From Pseudomonas lalkuanensis (GTDB lineage Bacteria; Pseudomonadota; Gammaproteobacteria; Pseudomonadales; Pseudomonadaceae): 64,000 nucleotides of DNA. The notes beneath the pieces were generated by a model, which did not search any database, was not told where the DNA came from, and saw only the letters and a list, made by a program, of their open reading frames with translations. Shown piece after piece: positions 50,068-59,059 of this stretch. Position 1 is the first letter of the stretch. The number at the start of each line of letters is the position of its first letter. The stretch spans positions 533,501 through 597,500 of the forward strand of contig NZ_CP043311.1 of assembly GCF_008807375.1 (NCBI RefSeq), read 5' to 3'. A program made the position numbers and the translations under genes.

Positions 50068-50493
50068 ATGAAAGCACGCATCCAATGGGCTGGCGAAGCC
50101 ATGTTCCTTGGCGAATCCGGTAGCGGCCACGCAGTGGTGATGGACGGTCCGCCCGAGGCCGGCGGCCGTAACCTGGGCGTGCGTCCCATGGAAATGCTCC
50201 TGCTTGGCCTCGGCGGCTGCACCAACTTCGACGTCGTAGCGATCCTGAAGAAATCCCGCCAGCCGGTGGAAAGCTGCGAAGCCTTCCTCGAAGCCGAACG
50301 CGCCAGCGAGGACCCCAAGGTCTTCACCAAGATCCACGTGCACTTCGTGGTGAAGGGCCGGGGCCTGAAGGAAGCCCAGGTCAAACGCGCCGTGGAACTC
50401 TCCGCCGAGAAATACTGCTCCGCCTCGATCATGCTCGGCCGCGCCGGCGTCGAGATTACCCACGACTATGAGATCGTCGAACTGGGTGCCTGA
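50068..50493 (+). CDS. OsmC family protein
   Basis: A 141-residue OsmC/YhfA-type protein from ATG 50068. Features: a beta strand start MKARIQWAGEAMFLGESGSG, RPMEMLLLGLGGCTNFDVVA with the first Cys, and EKYCSASIMLG with the second, the redox pair of the family that reduces organic hydroperoxides. It is divergent from vfr and followed by a hairpin terminator, as at PA0653. Activity is inferred from family. Confidence 0.88.
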   Translation: MKARIQWAGEAMFLGESGSGHAVVMDGPPEAGGRNLGVRPMEMLLLGLGGCTNFDVVAILKKSRQPVESCEAFLEAERASEDPKVFTKIHVHFVVKGRGLKEAQVKRAVELSAEKYCSASIMLGRAGVEITHDYEIVELGA

Positions 50494-50502
50494 CCCCGTA
50501 TC

Positions 50503-50534
50503 GATGGCCGGTTGTCTGAAGACATCCGGCCATC
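50503..50534 (+). terminator. Hairpin terminator of osmC-like gene
   Basis: GATGGCCGG (50503-50511) and CCGGCCATC (50526-50534) form a perfect 9-bp outer stem with a 4-bp inner extension GTC/GAC region. It is followed by ATATTTG, so it is a weak intrinsic terminator at best. Confidence 0.55.
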
Positions 50535-50740
50535 ATATTTGCGCGGCAAACTCTGGCAGACGGCGCCCGTCGTCTGCATAATTCGCCCCCTCCCAGATTC
50601 CGGGGCTCCGGGCCCCGAAAATACGACCACAATCGCCAACGCGAAGAGGTGTAAACCGTCCTACGCAGAAGTGTCGTGCGCTTCTGACGGGCATGCTCAA
50701 CCACGCGGCAGAGCCGCATATGCAAAGAGAGCTCTCAACG

Positions 50741-51535
50741 GTGAAAAGCAAACTCAAGCTCCACGGGTTCAACAACCTGACGAAGACCTTGAGCTTCAAC
50801 ATCTATGACATCTGCTACGCGGAAACCCCCGAGGACCAGCAGGCCTACGTCCAGTACATCGATGAAGAGTACGACGCCGAGCGCCTGACCCAGATCCTCA
50901 CCGACGTGGTGGACATCATCGGTGCCAACATCCTCAACATCGCCCGCCAGGATTACGATCCCCAGGGCGCGAGCGTGACCATCCTCATCTCCGAGCAGCC
51001 GGTGACGCCCACTGAAAGCCAGATCGAGGAATCCCCCGGCCCGCTGCCGGAAACCATCCTGGCGCACCTCGACAAGAGCCACATCACCGTTCACACCTAT
51101 CCGGAAATCCATCCGGTGTCGGGTATCGCCACCTTCCGCGTGGACATCGATGTTTCCACCTGCGGCGTGATCTCCCCGCTAAAGGCGCTCAACTACCTGA
51201 TCCACCAGTTCGATTCGGACATCGTCACCGTGGACTACCGCGTGCGCGGCTTCACCCGTGACGTGGAAGGCAAGAAGCACTTCATCGACCACGAGATCAA
51301 CTCGATCCAGAACTACCTCTCCGAGGACACCCAGGACGCCTATCAGATGACGGACGTCAACGTGTACCAGGAGAACATGTTCCACACCAAGATGCTGCTC
51401 AAGGACTTCGAACTGGACAACTACCTGTTCGGCGACGCCACCAGCAACCTGACTGCGGAGCAGCGCAAGGAAGTCGAGGCGCGCGTGCGCCACGAGATGC
51501 TGGAAATCTTCTACGCGCGGAACATGCCCAACTGA
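50741..51535 (+). CDS. speD: S-adenosylmethionine decarboxylase proenzyme
   Basis: A 264-residue proenzyme from GTG 50741, the start used in relatives; an upstream ATG at 50720 is also in frame. The product is [20 protein letters not shown]. It self-cleaves at the Lys112-Ser113 bond in [15 protein letters not shown] to create the pyruvoyl group. Conserved blocks [20 protein letters not shown] and [17 protein letters not shown] follow. It makes decarboxylated SAM for spermidine synthesis. Confidence 0.95.
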   Translation: MKSKLKLHGFNNLTKTLSFNIYDICYAETPEDQQAYVQYIDEEYDAERLTQILTDVVDIIGANILNIARQDYDPQGASVTILISEQPVTPTESQIEESPGPLPETILAHLDKSHITVHTYPEIHPVSGIATFRVDIDVSTCGVISPLKALNYLIHQFDSDIVTVDYRVRGFTRDVEGKKHFIDHEINSIQNYLSEDTQDAYQMTDVNVYQENMFHTKMLLKDFELDNYLFGDATSNLTAEQRKEVEARVRHEMLEIFYARNMPN

Positions 51536-51555
51536 GGCGGTTCGACTCGGGAAAG

Positions 51556-51584
51556 AAAAAGGGCGCCTGATGGCGCCCTTTTTT
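51556..51584. terminator. Bidirectional terminator between speD and coq7
   Basis: GGGCGCC and GGCGCCC pair around TGAT, flanked by AAAAA on one side and TTTTTT on the other. It serves the two convergent genes. Confidence 0.85.
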
Positions 51585-51595
51585 CATTTGCGGGA

Positions 51596-52243
51596 TCAGA
51601 CCCGGTAGGTGCTCTTGGTCATGACCTTGGAGAGCAGGGTCATGCCGAACTTGACTGGCGCCGGGAAACGCAGGCCGCCGGCTTCCAGGGCGCTGGTGGC
51701 GTGCTGCTCTTCGTCGATGCGCATTTGCTCGAGGATGGCGCGAGAACGGGCGTCGTCCGCCGGCAGTTGTTCGAGGTGCTCGTCGAGGTGCTTGCACACC
51801 TGGTCCTCGGTGGCCGCGACGAAGCCCAGGCTGACGCGGTCGCTGATCAGGCCGGCCATGGCGCCGACGCCGAAGGACAGGCCGTAGAAAACCGGATTGA
51901 GGATGCTCGGGCGGCTGCCCAGTTCGCGGATGCGCTGTTCGCACCAGGCCAGATGGTCGATCTCTTCCTCGGCGGCGTGCTCCATGGCTTCGCGCACCTC
52001 GGGCAGCTTGGCGGTCAGTGCCTGGCCCTGGTAGAGCGCCTGGGCGCAGACCTCGCCGGTATGGTTGATGCGCATCAGGCCGGCGATATGGCGGGCATCC
52101 TCGGGCTTGAGCTCGGCATCGGGCTGGCCCTCGGCCGGGGACGGGCGGAAAGGCTGGCCGGTGAACGGCAGCAGGGTGCGCAGTGCGGCATCGGCCTGCA
52201 GCAGCAGGCGGTCGGCGGGGGAGTAGGAACGTTCGCTGGCCAT
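51596..52243 (-). CDS. coq7: 2-polyprenyl-3-methyl-6-methoxy-1,4-benzoquinone monooxygenase Coq7
   Basis: A 215-residue di-iron hydroxylase of ubiquinone synthesis. The start ATG 52243 has GGAGGTG. Iron-ligand motifs are [17 protein letters not shown] (Glu), [13 protein letters not shown], and later [14 protein letters not shown]. It acts at the membrane and catalyses the last hydroxylation, as at PA0655. Confidence 0.94.
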   Translation of the reverse strand: MASERSYSPADRLLLQADAALRTLLPFTGQPFRPSPAEGQPDAELKPEDARHIAGLMRINHTGEVCAQALYQGQALTAKLPEVREAMEHAAEEEIDHLAWCEQRIRELGSRPSILNPVFYGLSFGVGAMAGLISDRVSLGFVAATEDQVCKHLDEHLEQLPADDARSRAILEQMRIDEEQHATSALEAGGLRFPAPVKFGMTLLSKVMTKSTYRV

Positions 52244-52361
52244 GCGGCACCTCCGTGGGTCGTCGGCGGGCATTCTACCGCAAGGCCATGATCAAGGCTT
52301 GACTGGCGTCAGGCCGAGCCTGACGGGCGGGAGGCTTCCCGCCCCGGACGGTGCTGGCGGA

Positions 52362-52700
52362 TCAGCCCGGAGGCCAATGCATCTGGCGCTGGCCAAGCAC
52401 ATGCATGTGGATGTGGTAGACGGTCTGGCCGCCCTGCTCATTGCAGTTCATCACCAGGCGAAAGCCCTCGTCGCAACCCTGTTCGGCCGCAAGGCGCTGG
52501 GCGGTGTAGGCGATATGGCCAACCAGGGCCTTGTCGTCTTCGGTGAGGTCGGTGAGGACGGGAATGTGCTTCTTCGGGATCACCAGGAAGTGCACCGGGG
52601 CTTGCGGCGCGATGTCGTGGAAGGCGACGACGTGATCGTCTTCATAGAGCTTGCGGGCGGGAATTTGCCCGGCGGCGATTTTGCAGAACAGACAGTCCAC
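52362..52700 (-). CDS. HIT family nucleotide-binding protein
   Basis: A 112-residue histidine-triad protein starting at GTG 52700, with GGAG seven bases upstream. It begins with MDCLFCKIAAGQIPARKLYE and carries the triad HIHMHVLGQ near the C-terminus, typical of HinT-type phosphoramidases. It is divergent from the AAA ATPase gene, with a C9 run in the gap. Confidence 0.93.
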   Translation of the reverse strand: MDCLFCKIAAGQIPARKLYEDDHVVAFHDIAPQAPVHFLVIPKKHIPVLTDLTEDDKALVGHIAYTAQRLAAEQGCDEGFRLVMNCNEQGGQTVYHIHMHVLGQRQMHWPPG

Positions 52701-52791
52701 GGGAATTCTCCGGCCTGTTATAAGAGGTCCCGAGTTTAACGGCGAGCGAATGCCCCGGCCAGCGCCGGCCGCCCCCCCCCAAGGAGCCCCT

Positions 52792-54273
52792 GTGAAGAAC
52801 GACATCCACGACCTCGGCCTGGTGCTGGATTCGCGCGTGAAGCTGATCCTGATCGAGTCCTGGGATGAGCGCCGGGTACTGGAAACCCTCACCAGCCTGG
52901 CGGTCAAGCGCGGGCTCGGCCTGTTCACCTGGGCGATCAGCGAGGGGCTCCAGCGCCTGGGATTCGGTGGCGACAGCCTGGGTGAAGGGGACAGCCGCGA
53001 GCCGGAAACCGCACTCAAGCTGATCAAGGCCGACCCGCAACCCAACCTCTATGTGATGTGCGACCTGCATCCCTTCCTCGACGACGACCCCAAGGTGGTG
53101 CGATTGCTCAAGGAGGTGGCGATGGCCGAGGGCAACCACAAGCCGACGCTGGTGCTGGTATCCCATGCCCTGAAGCTGCCGCCGGAAGTGCAGCGCTATG
53201 CCGCGCGCTTCGACCTGGCGCTGCCCGGGGAGGACGAGCTGATGAGCATCGTCCGTGAGGAAGCGGCCCGCTGGAGCGAGCGCAATCGCGGTGCGCGGGT
53301 TCGCACGGACAACCGCACCCTGCAGCAGGTGGTGAAGAACCTGCGTGGCATGAGCCACGGCGAAGCCCGCGCCCTGGCGCGCAACGTGATTTGCGACGAC
53401 GGCGCCATCACCCAGGAAGACCTGCCGGAACTGAACAAGGCGAAGTTCCAGTTGCTGGATCTGGAAGGCGTGCTCAGCTTCGAGTACGAAACGGCGCGCT
53501 TCGCCGAAGTGGGCGGCCTGGCCAACCTCAAGCGCTGGCTGGCCGAGCGCCAGGCGGCGGTGCTGGAGGAAAAGCCGGTGGACCGGCCCAAGGGCGTGTT
53601 GCTGGTCGGTGTGCAGGGCGGCGGCAAAAGTCTTGCGGCCAAGGCGGTCGCCGGTCTCTGGGGGTTGCCGTTGCTGCGCCTGGATTTCGCCTGCCTGTAC
53701 AACAAGTTCTTCGGCGAGACCGAACGCAATCTGCGAGAGGCCCTGAAACTCGCCGAGCAGATGGCGCCTTGCGTGTTGTGGATGGACGAAGTGGAGAAGG
53801 GGTTGGCCAGCGGCGATCACGATGGCGGCGTGAGCCAGCGGGTTTTGGGCACGCTGCTGACCTGGATGGCCGAGCGCAAGGCGCCGGTGTTCATGGTGGC
53901 CACTGCCAACGCCATCGACCGGCTGCCACCGGAACTGCTGCGCAAGGGGCGTTTCGACGAGCTGTTTTTCGTCGACCTGCCGCAGCCCGAAGTCCGTGCG
54001 GAGATCTTCTGTATCCACCTGGGACGCCGCGAACTCGACCCGGCGCAGTTCGATCTGCATCAGTTGGTGGCCGCCAGTGATGGTTTCTCCGGCGCCGAGA
54101 TCGAGCAGGCGGTGGTGGGGATGCTCTATGCGGCGCAGGCCCAGCAATGCCCGGCAGACCAGGCGCTGCTGCTGCGTGAGATCAAGGGTACCGCGCCGCT
54201 ATCGGTACTGATGGCAGAGCAACTGGCGAGCCTGCGGGCCTGGGCGAATGGCCGTTGCGTGAAAGCCGACTGA
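52792..54273 (+). CDS. AAA family ATPase (Ycf46-like)
   Basis: A 493-residue ATPase from GTG 52792 with AAGGAG eight bases upstream. The N-terminal half (about 1-230) is an inactive-looking AAA-type domain. The C-terminal half has Walker A LLVGVQGGGKSLAAKAV (about 270-286), Walker B VLWMDEVEKGL, and an arginine finger in LLRKGRFDELFFVDLP, with an additional helical lid. It resembles cyanobacterial Ycf46. Its target is unknown. The upstream gap holds a run of nine C residues just before the ribosome-binding site. Confidence 0.88.
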   Translation: MKNDIHDLGLVLDSRVKLILIESWDERRVLETLTSLAVKRGLGLFTWAISEGLQRLGFGGDSLGEGDSREPETALKLIKADPQPNLYVMCDLHPFLDDDPKVVRLLKEVAMAEGNHKPTLVLVSHALKLPPEVQRYAARFDLALPGEDELMSIVREEAARWSERNRGARVRTDNRTLQQVVKNLRGMSHGEARALARNVICDDGAITQEDLPELNKAKFQLLDLEGVLSFEYETARFAEVGGLANLKRWLAERQAAVLEEKPVDRPKGVLLVGVQGGGKSLAAKAVAGLWGLPLLRLDFACLYNKFFGETERNLREALKLAEQMAPCVLWMDEVEKGLASGDHDGGVSQRVLGTLLTWMAERKAPVFMVATANAIDRLPPELLRKGRFDELFFVDLPQPEVRAEIFCIHLGRRELDPAQFDLHQLVAASDGFSGAEIEQAVVGMLYAAQAQQCPADQALLLREIKGTAPLSVLMAEQLASLRAWANGRCVKAD

Positions 54274-54279
54274 CGTCGC

Positions 54280-55068
54280 TCAGGGCTGGGCGAAGCGGCG
54301 AATGACCTGGCCCAGCATGCGGCGCACCAGCCAGCGCGGGGCCAGTCGGGGGAGGAAGGCGGCCAGCCGGTTGCGCCAGCCGGGGATGATGATTGCACGG
54401 TTCTTCTCCAGCGCGCGCACGGTGATCAGTGCCACTTCCTCGGGGCTCATCATCAGCTTGCTGCCTTCCAGGCTGCCGACCTGCATGTGGGCTCCGCGAA
54501 AGAAGGCCGTGCGGGTGGGGCCGGGGCACAGCACCGAGACTTTCACGCCGCGCGGACGCAGTTCCTCGCGCAGCCCCTCGGTGAAATTCAGGACGTAGGC
54601 CTTGCTGGCGTAGTAGTTGCTCATCCAGGCACCGGGCTGGAAGCCGGCCACCGAGGCGATATTGAGGATCTGGCCGCCGCCCTGGCGCGCCATCAGGCCG
54701 CCAATGCCATGGCAAAGTCGGGCGAGGGCCAGGATGTTCACTTCGATCAGTTCCTGCTCGCGTCCCCAGTCCTGGTCGACGAAGGCCCCGGAAGTGCCGA
54801 TGCCGGCGTTGTTCACCAGCAGGTCGATCTCCCGCTCCCCTTGTTCCAGGTCCATCAACAGTCCGGAAACCTGCAGGGGCTCAGCCAGGTCGCAGTAGCG
54901 GAACAGCACTTCCACGCCGAAACGCTGGGTCAGCTCGCAGGCGACGCTCTCCAGCACATCCCGCTGCCGGGCGACCAGCAGCAGGTGCCGACCCCGGCGT
55001 GCCAGCGCCTCGGCCATGGCCAGGCCAATACCGCTGGAGGCGCCGGTGATCAGGGCATAACGAGGCAT
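54280..55068 (-). CDS. Short-chain dehydrogenase/reductase
   Basis: A 262-residue classical SDR from ATG 55068 with GGAG upstream. The cofactor motif is ALITGASSGIGLAMAEALAR, the NNAG motif LLVNNAGIG, and the catalytic triad Ser in ASVAG with YYASKAY containing Tyr-Lys. The fusion of the frame upstream into a Pro/Ser-rich stretch is not part of the gene. It is convergent with the AAA ATPase gene. Substrate unknown; matches the PA0658 position. Confidence 0.9.
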   Translation of the reverse strand: MPRYALITGASSGIGLAMAEALARRGRHLLLVARQRDVLESVACELTQRFGVEVLFRYCDLAEPLQVSGLLMDLEQGEREIDLLVNNAGIGTSGAFVDQDWGREQELIEVNILALARLCHGIGGLMARQGGGQILNIASVAGFQPGAWMSNYYASKAYVLNFTEGLREELRPRGVKVSVLCPGPTRTAFFRGAHMQVGSLEGSKLMMSPEEVALITVRALEKNRAIIIPGWRNRLAAFLPRLAPRWLVRRMLGQVIRRFAQP

Positions 55069-55123
55069 CTGGAGGTTCTCCGTAACGGGGCCGGGTTGGA
55101 CAGCGCCGGCCCCGGGAGGTTGC

Positions 55124-56164
55124 TTACTCGGCGGACTCGCCTTCAAGGGTGGGCGCTTCGGCGGGCTGCTCGAAGCTGGCGGCATCGCCCATCTGGGCGC
55201 GCATCACGTAGTCCTGGTAGGCCGGTATCGAAATGGCGGCGACTATACCGATAACCGGCACAAGAATGATCAACCAGGCCAGCACTTTGACTGCACGGCT
55301 GTTGGGCGGCGGCGGCGGGCCATAGCGGTTGGGGCCGTCGGTACCCGGCATGAACAGCATCAGCAAGGCGAACACACTGCCGACGACGGGGACGAAGTTC
55401 AACAGCCAGAGCCAGCCGGACCAGCCCATGTCGTGCAGGCGCTGTACGCCGATGCATACGCTCGCTACCACCAGCGCAAGGCAGGCGGCAATCGTCAGCA
55501 GGCCGGCGAGGGCATCGGAAAGCGCGTAGCTGCCGAGGATCACGCCGCCGATGGGCAGGAAGGCCAGCATCAACGCCATGCTCCAGCCGAGGTAGCGAAC
55601 CCGGCCGATCCGGCCACTGGTACCGAAGACTTTCAGTTCGCCGAATTCAGGAAGTTGCTCGCCCACCTGGGCCTGTGGCGGCGCATAGGGGGAAGTGGCT
55701 GCGCTGCCGCCATTCGAGGCGCCTTCCTGGGGGGCTTCCTGGGCCAATTGCGCCTGGCGGGCCAGGTACTTGTCGACGATGATGCCGCAGGCCTGGCATT
55801 CAGCCGCTTTGGGTTGCTCATGACCACATTTCGGGCAGCTCATGCTGTCGTTGGATGCAGCCGCAGCTTCGGCTGCAGCGGTCGCCGGTTCCGGGTGGTC
55901 ATCGGTGGCCACCAGGCTCAGCCCTGCCGCGACGTCCTGCTCCTTGCGCACCTTGGCGCCGGCCCGCTGCAATGCGGCCAGGTACTTGTCCGCCTCGGCT
56001 TCCACCAGGTCGCGCTTGAGGGCGACGCTGCGACCGCCGAACAGGCTTTCGATCTTGTCGGCATCGCTCTTGAACAGGCGGGCGAGGTTTTCCTTGACGG
56101 TTTCCAGTGCCACACCGGGCATCGGTTGACCATCGAAGACGATCTTGTAGCGGGCTTCGGTCAT
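55124..56164 (-). CDS. DUF805 membrane protein with zinc-ribbon and pilin-like C-terminal span
   Basis: A 346-residue protein from ATG 56164. The N-terminal domain has MTEARYKIVFDGQPMPGVAL and a VKENLARLFKSDADKIESLF region. Next is a zinc ribbon CPKCGHEQPKAAECQACGII (about 105-125), then membrane spans of the DUF805 type (GRVRYLGWSMALMLAFLP and VQRLHDMGWSGWLWLLNFVP). The C-terminus has VIGIVAAISIPAYQDYVMRA, which looks like the conserved N-terminal helix of type IV pilins. The combination is unusual; function unknown. Confidence 0.8.
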   Translation of the reverse strand: MTEARYKIVFDGQPMPGVALETVKENLARLFKSDADKIESLFGGRSVALKRDLVEAEADKYLAALQRAGAKVRKEQDVAAGLSLVATDDHPEPATAAAEAAAASNDSMSCPKCGHEQPKAAECQACGIIVDKYLARQAQLAQEAPQEGASNGGSAATSPYAPPQAQVGEQLPEFGELKVFGTSGRIGRVRYLGWSMALMLAFLPIGGVILGSYALSDALAGLLTIAACLALVVASVCIGVQRLHDMGWSGWLWLLNFVPVVGSVFALLMLFMPGTDGPNRYGPPPPPNSRAVKVLAWLIILVPVIGIVAAISIPAYQDYVMRAQMGDAASFEQPAEAPTLEGESAE

Positions 56165-56261
56165 GCGGGCGTCCTTGTCGACGACAGAAATGGATGATGG
56201 CACAGCGTAATTGCGCTGCGGCCCGCGGCACAAGCGGCCTGGCGCACAAAACGCACAGGGC

Positions 56262-57521
56262 TCAGGTGAGTCCGAGCGGGCTCCAGCGGCCGACCAGGCT
56301 GCCGCGGCGCAGCAGCCTCAGGTCGGCGAAATCGCCAAGGGTGCCCTCGGACTGCATGGGGCGCAGGAAGACCCAGTCGTCCACGGCGAGCTTCGTGGCG
56401 CGTGAACCGATCAGACGCTCCTGGTTGGTGCTGCGGCCGTAGAGGCTGTCGTACGCAAGCCCGGCCGGGGAAACCGGTTCGGCCTGCCAGTTGCCACCGT
56501 AGAGGTAATGGGCGCGCTGGCGATTCGGGTTCCAGCCCTGCGCCAAGGCTTGTGTCCCTTCCAGGTAGGGGAGGGCGCCATCGAGCACCTTGAGTACCGG
56601 TGCGGCTATCCACAGGGCTGGCTGGTGCTCCTTGAGCAGATCGCTGTCGAAGCCGGCGGGCTTCAGTAGCGCCGAGCCCACGGCAATCTCGTTCAAGGGC
56701 CCACTGCTGTCGCCGTGCAGAGGGTAAGTCTGACTGCCGCCGCCATTCAGTAGCGGCGCTTGCGGCCAGAGCGGTGATGCCTGGGCGGCGTGGATGAAGG
56801 CCTGGTAGCGCGCGTTGCTCTCGTCCAATGCCTTCGCCCGGCTTACCCAGAATGGGGCGTGGGCGACTTGGGCGTCGTAGCCCATCAGACCGCGCAGTTG
56901 CAGCAGGGATTGGCTGTTGGCGAAGTGCTGGAGTGCACTGCCCATCGCCTCGGGCGTGGGGAATCCTCCCCGGGCCAGGCCAATATCGATTTCCAGCGCG
57001 ACCTGCAGCGGCCGGCCCAGGGCCCGGCCCAGCTCGGCGTATTCCTGCAGGCGCTGGGGGCTGTCCACCAGCCAGGTGACCTGGCGGCTGGGATCGAATC
57101 CCAGGTGGCGGGGCAGTTGCTGGTAGAAGGCGAGGGCTGCGGCGGCGGGCAGGGGCTTGCCCAGCAGCAGATCGGCATTGGGGAAGAGCCGGGCCAGTTG
57201 GTTCAGCTGCGGCTGGTGGAAGACCATGAAGCGCGTGCAGCTCAGGCGGCGCGCGAGATAGTCGAGCAATCCACCGCAAGCCAGGGATTTCGTCACCAGG
57301 CGCAGGGGGCGCTGGCCGAGCCGGGAGACCAGCAGGTCGGCATTGGCATCCAGTCGGTCCAGGTCGATGACCAACTGCGGGATGCCACCGCCCTCCAGGC
57401 GCAGCAATTCATTCAGGCGTGCGAAGTAGGCGTCGTGGGGGCGGCCATGATCCCTCGGGCGCGCCGTCCACAGTCCCAGTGCACCGATCGCCCCGAGCCC
57501 GAGCAGGGTGCGTCGCCTCAT
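56262..57521 (-). CDS. DSD1/alanine-racemase-like PLP-dependent protein with Tat-like signal
   Basis: A 419-residue protein overlapping the nitronate monooxygenase stop by 4 bp. The N-terminus MRRRTLLGLGAIGALGLW has a twin-Arg-type export signal. The catalytic-like fold is a TIM-barrel: VIDLDRLDANADLLV with LRLVTKSLACGGLLDYLARR providing the PLP-binding Lys and a C-terminal beta domain. It resembles D-threonine aldolase/D-serine dehydratase-like (DSD1) proteins. The substrate is unknown. Export of a PLP enzyme in folded form by Tat would be unusual and is inference. Confidence 0.75.
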   Translation of the reverse strand: MRRRTLLGLGAIGALGLWTARPRDHGRPHDAYFARLNELLRLEGGGIPQLVIDLDRLDANADLLVSRLGQRPLRLVTKSLACGGLLDYLARRLSCTRFMVFHQPQLNQLARLFPNADLLLGKPLPAAAALAFYQQLPRHLGFDPSRQVTWLVDSPQRLQEYAELGRALGRPLQVALEIDIGLARGGFPTPEAMGSALQHFANSQSLLQLRGLMGYDAQVAHAPFWVSRAKALDESNARYQAFIHAAQASPLWPQAPLLNGGGSQTYPLHGDSSGPLNEIAVGSALLKPAGFDSDLLKEHQPALWIAAPVLKVLDGALPYLEGTQALAQGWNPNRQRAHYLYGGNWQAEPVSPAGLAYDSLYGRSTNQERLIGSRATKLAVDDWVFLRPMQSEGTLGDFADLRLLRRGSLVGRWSPLGLT

Positions 57522-58480
57522 CGGGCCCAGCGCTGGCCCAGTTGCACGGCTGTCTCGCGTGCGGCCCGATACTCCTGGTCAAGGCGGGCGATCAGCTCGT
57601 CAACCGTCGGCAGGTCGCGGATATTGCCGACGCCCTGGCCGGCGGACCATACGGTCTTCCACGCCTTGGCTTCGTCACTGACCGGCTTCAGCTTCTCGCC
57701 GTAGTTGATGTCGCCCTTGTCGGCGAGGCGCTTCAGGTCGTAGCCGGCGGCTTCCAGGCTCTGGCGCATGAAGCTGGCGGGGACGCCGGATACCGCCGGG
57801 GTGTGGATGATGTCGGCGGCGCGGGCGTCGAGGATCATTTGCTTGTAGCGGGTTTCGGCATCGCTCTGCTGAGTGGCGATGAAGCGGGTGCCGAGGTAGG
57901 CCAGGTCGGCGCCGAGCATCTGTGCGGCGAAGATCTCGTGGCCGTGGTTGAGGCAACCGGCGAGTAGCAGAGTCTTGTCGAAGAACTGGCGGATCTCTGC
58001 GATCAGGGCGAAGGGGCTCCAGGTCCCGGCGTGGCCACCCGCGCCGGCGGCAACCGCGATCAGGCCGTCAACGCCGGCCTCCGCGGCTTTCTCCGCATGG
58101 CGGCGGGTAGTCACGTCGTGGAACACCAGGCCGCCATAGCTGTGCACGGCGTCCACCACTTCCTTCACCGCGCCCAGGCTGGTGATGACGATCGGGACGC
58201 GCTTTTCCACACAGATGGCCAGGTCGGCCTGCAGGCGCGGATTGCTGTGATGGACAATGAGGTTGACCGCGAAGGGCGCCGCGTCCGCTCCCAGGCCTGC
58301 TTCAATCTCCTCCAGCCAGGCGCGGAAGCCGCTGCTCTCCCGCTGGTTCAGGGCCGGGAAGCTGCCGACGATGCCGTTGTTGCAGCACGCCAGGACCAGC
58401 TTGGGGTTGGACACCAGGAACATCGGCGCAGCCACCACCGGCAAGCGCAGACGTTGATCGAGCAGGGCGGGCAGGGACAT
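57518..58480 (-). CDS. NAD(P)H-dependent flavin oxidoreductase, nitronate monooxygenase-like
   Basis: A 320-residue TIM-barrel flavoprotein. It begins MSLPALLDQRLRLPVVAAPM, followed by FLVSNPKLVLACCNNGIVGS, and has phosphate-binding AAGAGGHAGTWSPFALIAEI, with GADLAYLGTRFIAT. The family includes class I nitronate monooxygenases that detoxify propionate 3-nitronate. It shares an ATGA junction with the downstream DSD1-like gene and lies 21 bp after hemJ. Confidence 0.88.
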   Translation of the reverse strand: MSLPALLDQRLRLPVVAAPMFLVSNPKLVLACCNNGIVGSFPALNQRESSGFRAWLEEIEAGLGADAAPFAVNLIVHHSNPRLQADLAICVEKRVPIVITSLGAVKEVVDAVHSYGGLVFHDVTTRRHAEKAAEAGVDGLIAVAAGAGGHAGTWSPFALIAEIRQFFDKTLLLAGCLNHGHEIFAAQMLGADLAYLGTRFIATQQSDAETRYKQMILDARAADIIHTPAVSGVPASFMRQSLEAAGYDLKRLADKGDINYGEKLKPVSDEAKAWKTVWSAGQGVGNIRDLPTVDELIARLDQEYRAARETAVQLGQRWAR

Positions 58481-58500
58481 CTGGCATTCCTCTTGTCAGG

Positions 58501-58926
58501 TCAGAAGGGTTTGATCACCACCAGGATGACGATGGCGATCAGGAACAACACCGGGACTTCGTTGAACCAGCGGTAGAACACGTGGCCACGGCGGTTTTCG
58601 TCACGGGCGAAGCGCTTGAGCAGGGATCCGCAGGCGTGGTGGTAGCCGATCAGCAGGACCACCAGCGTGAGCTTGGCATGGAGCCAGCCCTGGCTCAGCC
58701 ATCCGGAGTTGAGGTACAGCATCCAGATGCCGAAGACCAGGGTGGCGATCATCGAGGGGCCCATGATGCCGCGATAGAGCTTGCGCTCCATGACCTTGAA
58801 GCGTTCGCGGCTGGGTTCGTCCTCCGCCATGGCGTGGTAGACGAACAGGCGAGGCAGGTAGAACAGGCCGGCGAACCAGCAGATGACGGCGATGATGTGC
58901 AGGGCCTTGAGCCACAGGTAGAGCAT
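58501..58926 (-). CDS. hemJ: Protoporphyrinogen IX oxidase HemJ
   Basis: A 141-residue multi-span membrane protein from ATG 58926. It begins MLYLWLKALHIIAVICWFAG with LFYLPRLFVYHAMAED, the His-containing first and second helices characteristic of HemJ, and later KLTLVVLLIGYHHACG and NEVPVLFLIAIVILVVIKPF. It oxidises protoporphyrinogen IX in haem synthesis in bacteria lacking other oxidases. Assigned from the motifs; CopD-like proteins are distant relatives. Confidence 0.85.
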   Translation of the reverse strand: MLYLWLKALHIIAVICWFAGLFYLPRLFVYHAMAEDEPSRERFKVMERKLYRGIMGPSMIATLVFGIWMLYLNSGWLSQGWLHAKLTLVVLLIGYHHACGSLLKRFARDENRRGHVFYRWFNEVPVLFLIAIVILVVIKPF

Positions 58927-59059
58927 GGGACGGTTTCCATCGGGCAGATTGCCCGGATAGTAGAGGCTAGATGGGCCGCACGTCACCTCGGCGGTTGGCC
59001 CCTGACCGATGCGGCCTTATCATCGGCAGCTTTCCAATCGGTTCTTTGAGGGGCAAGTG

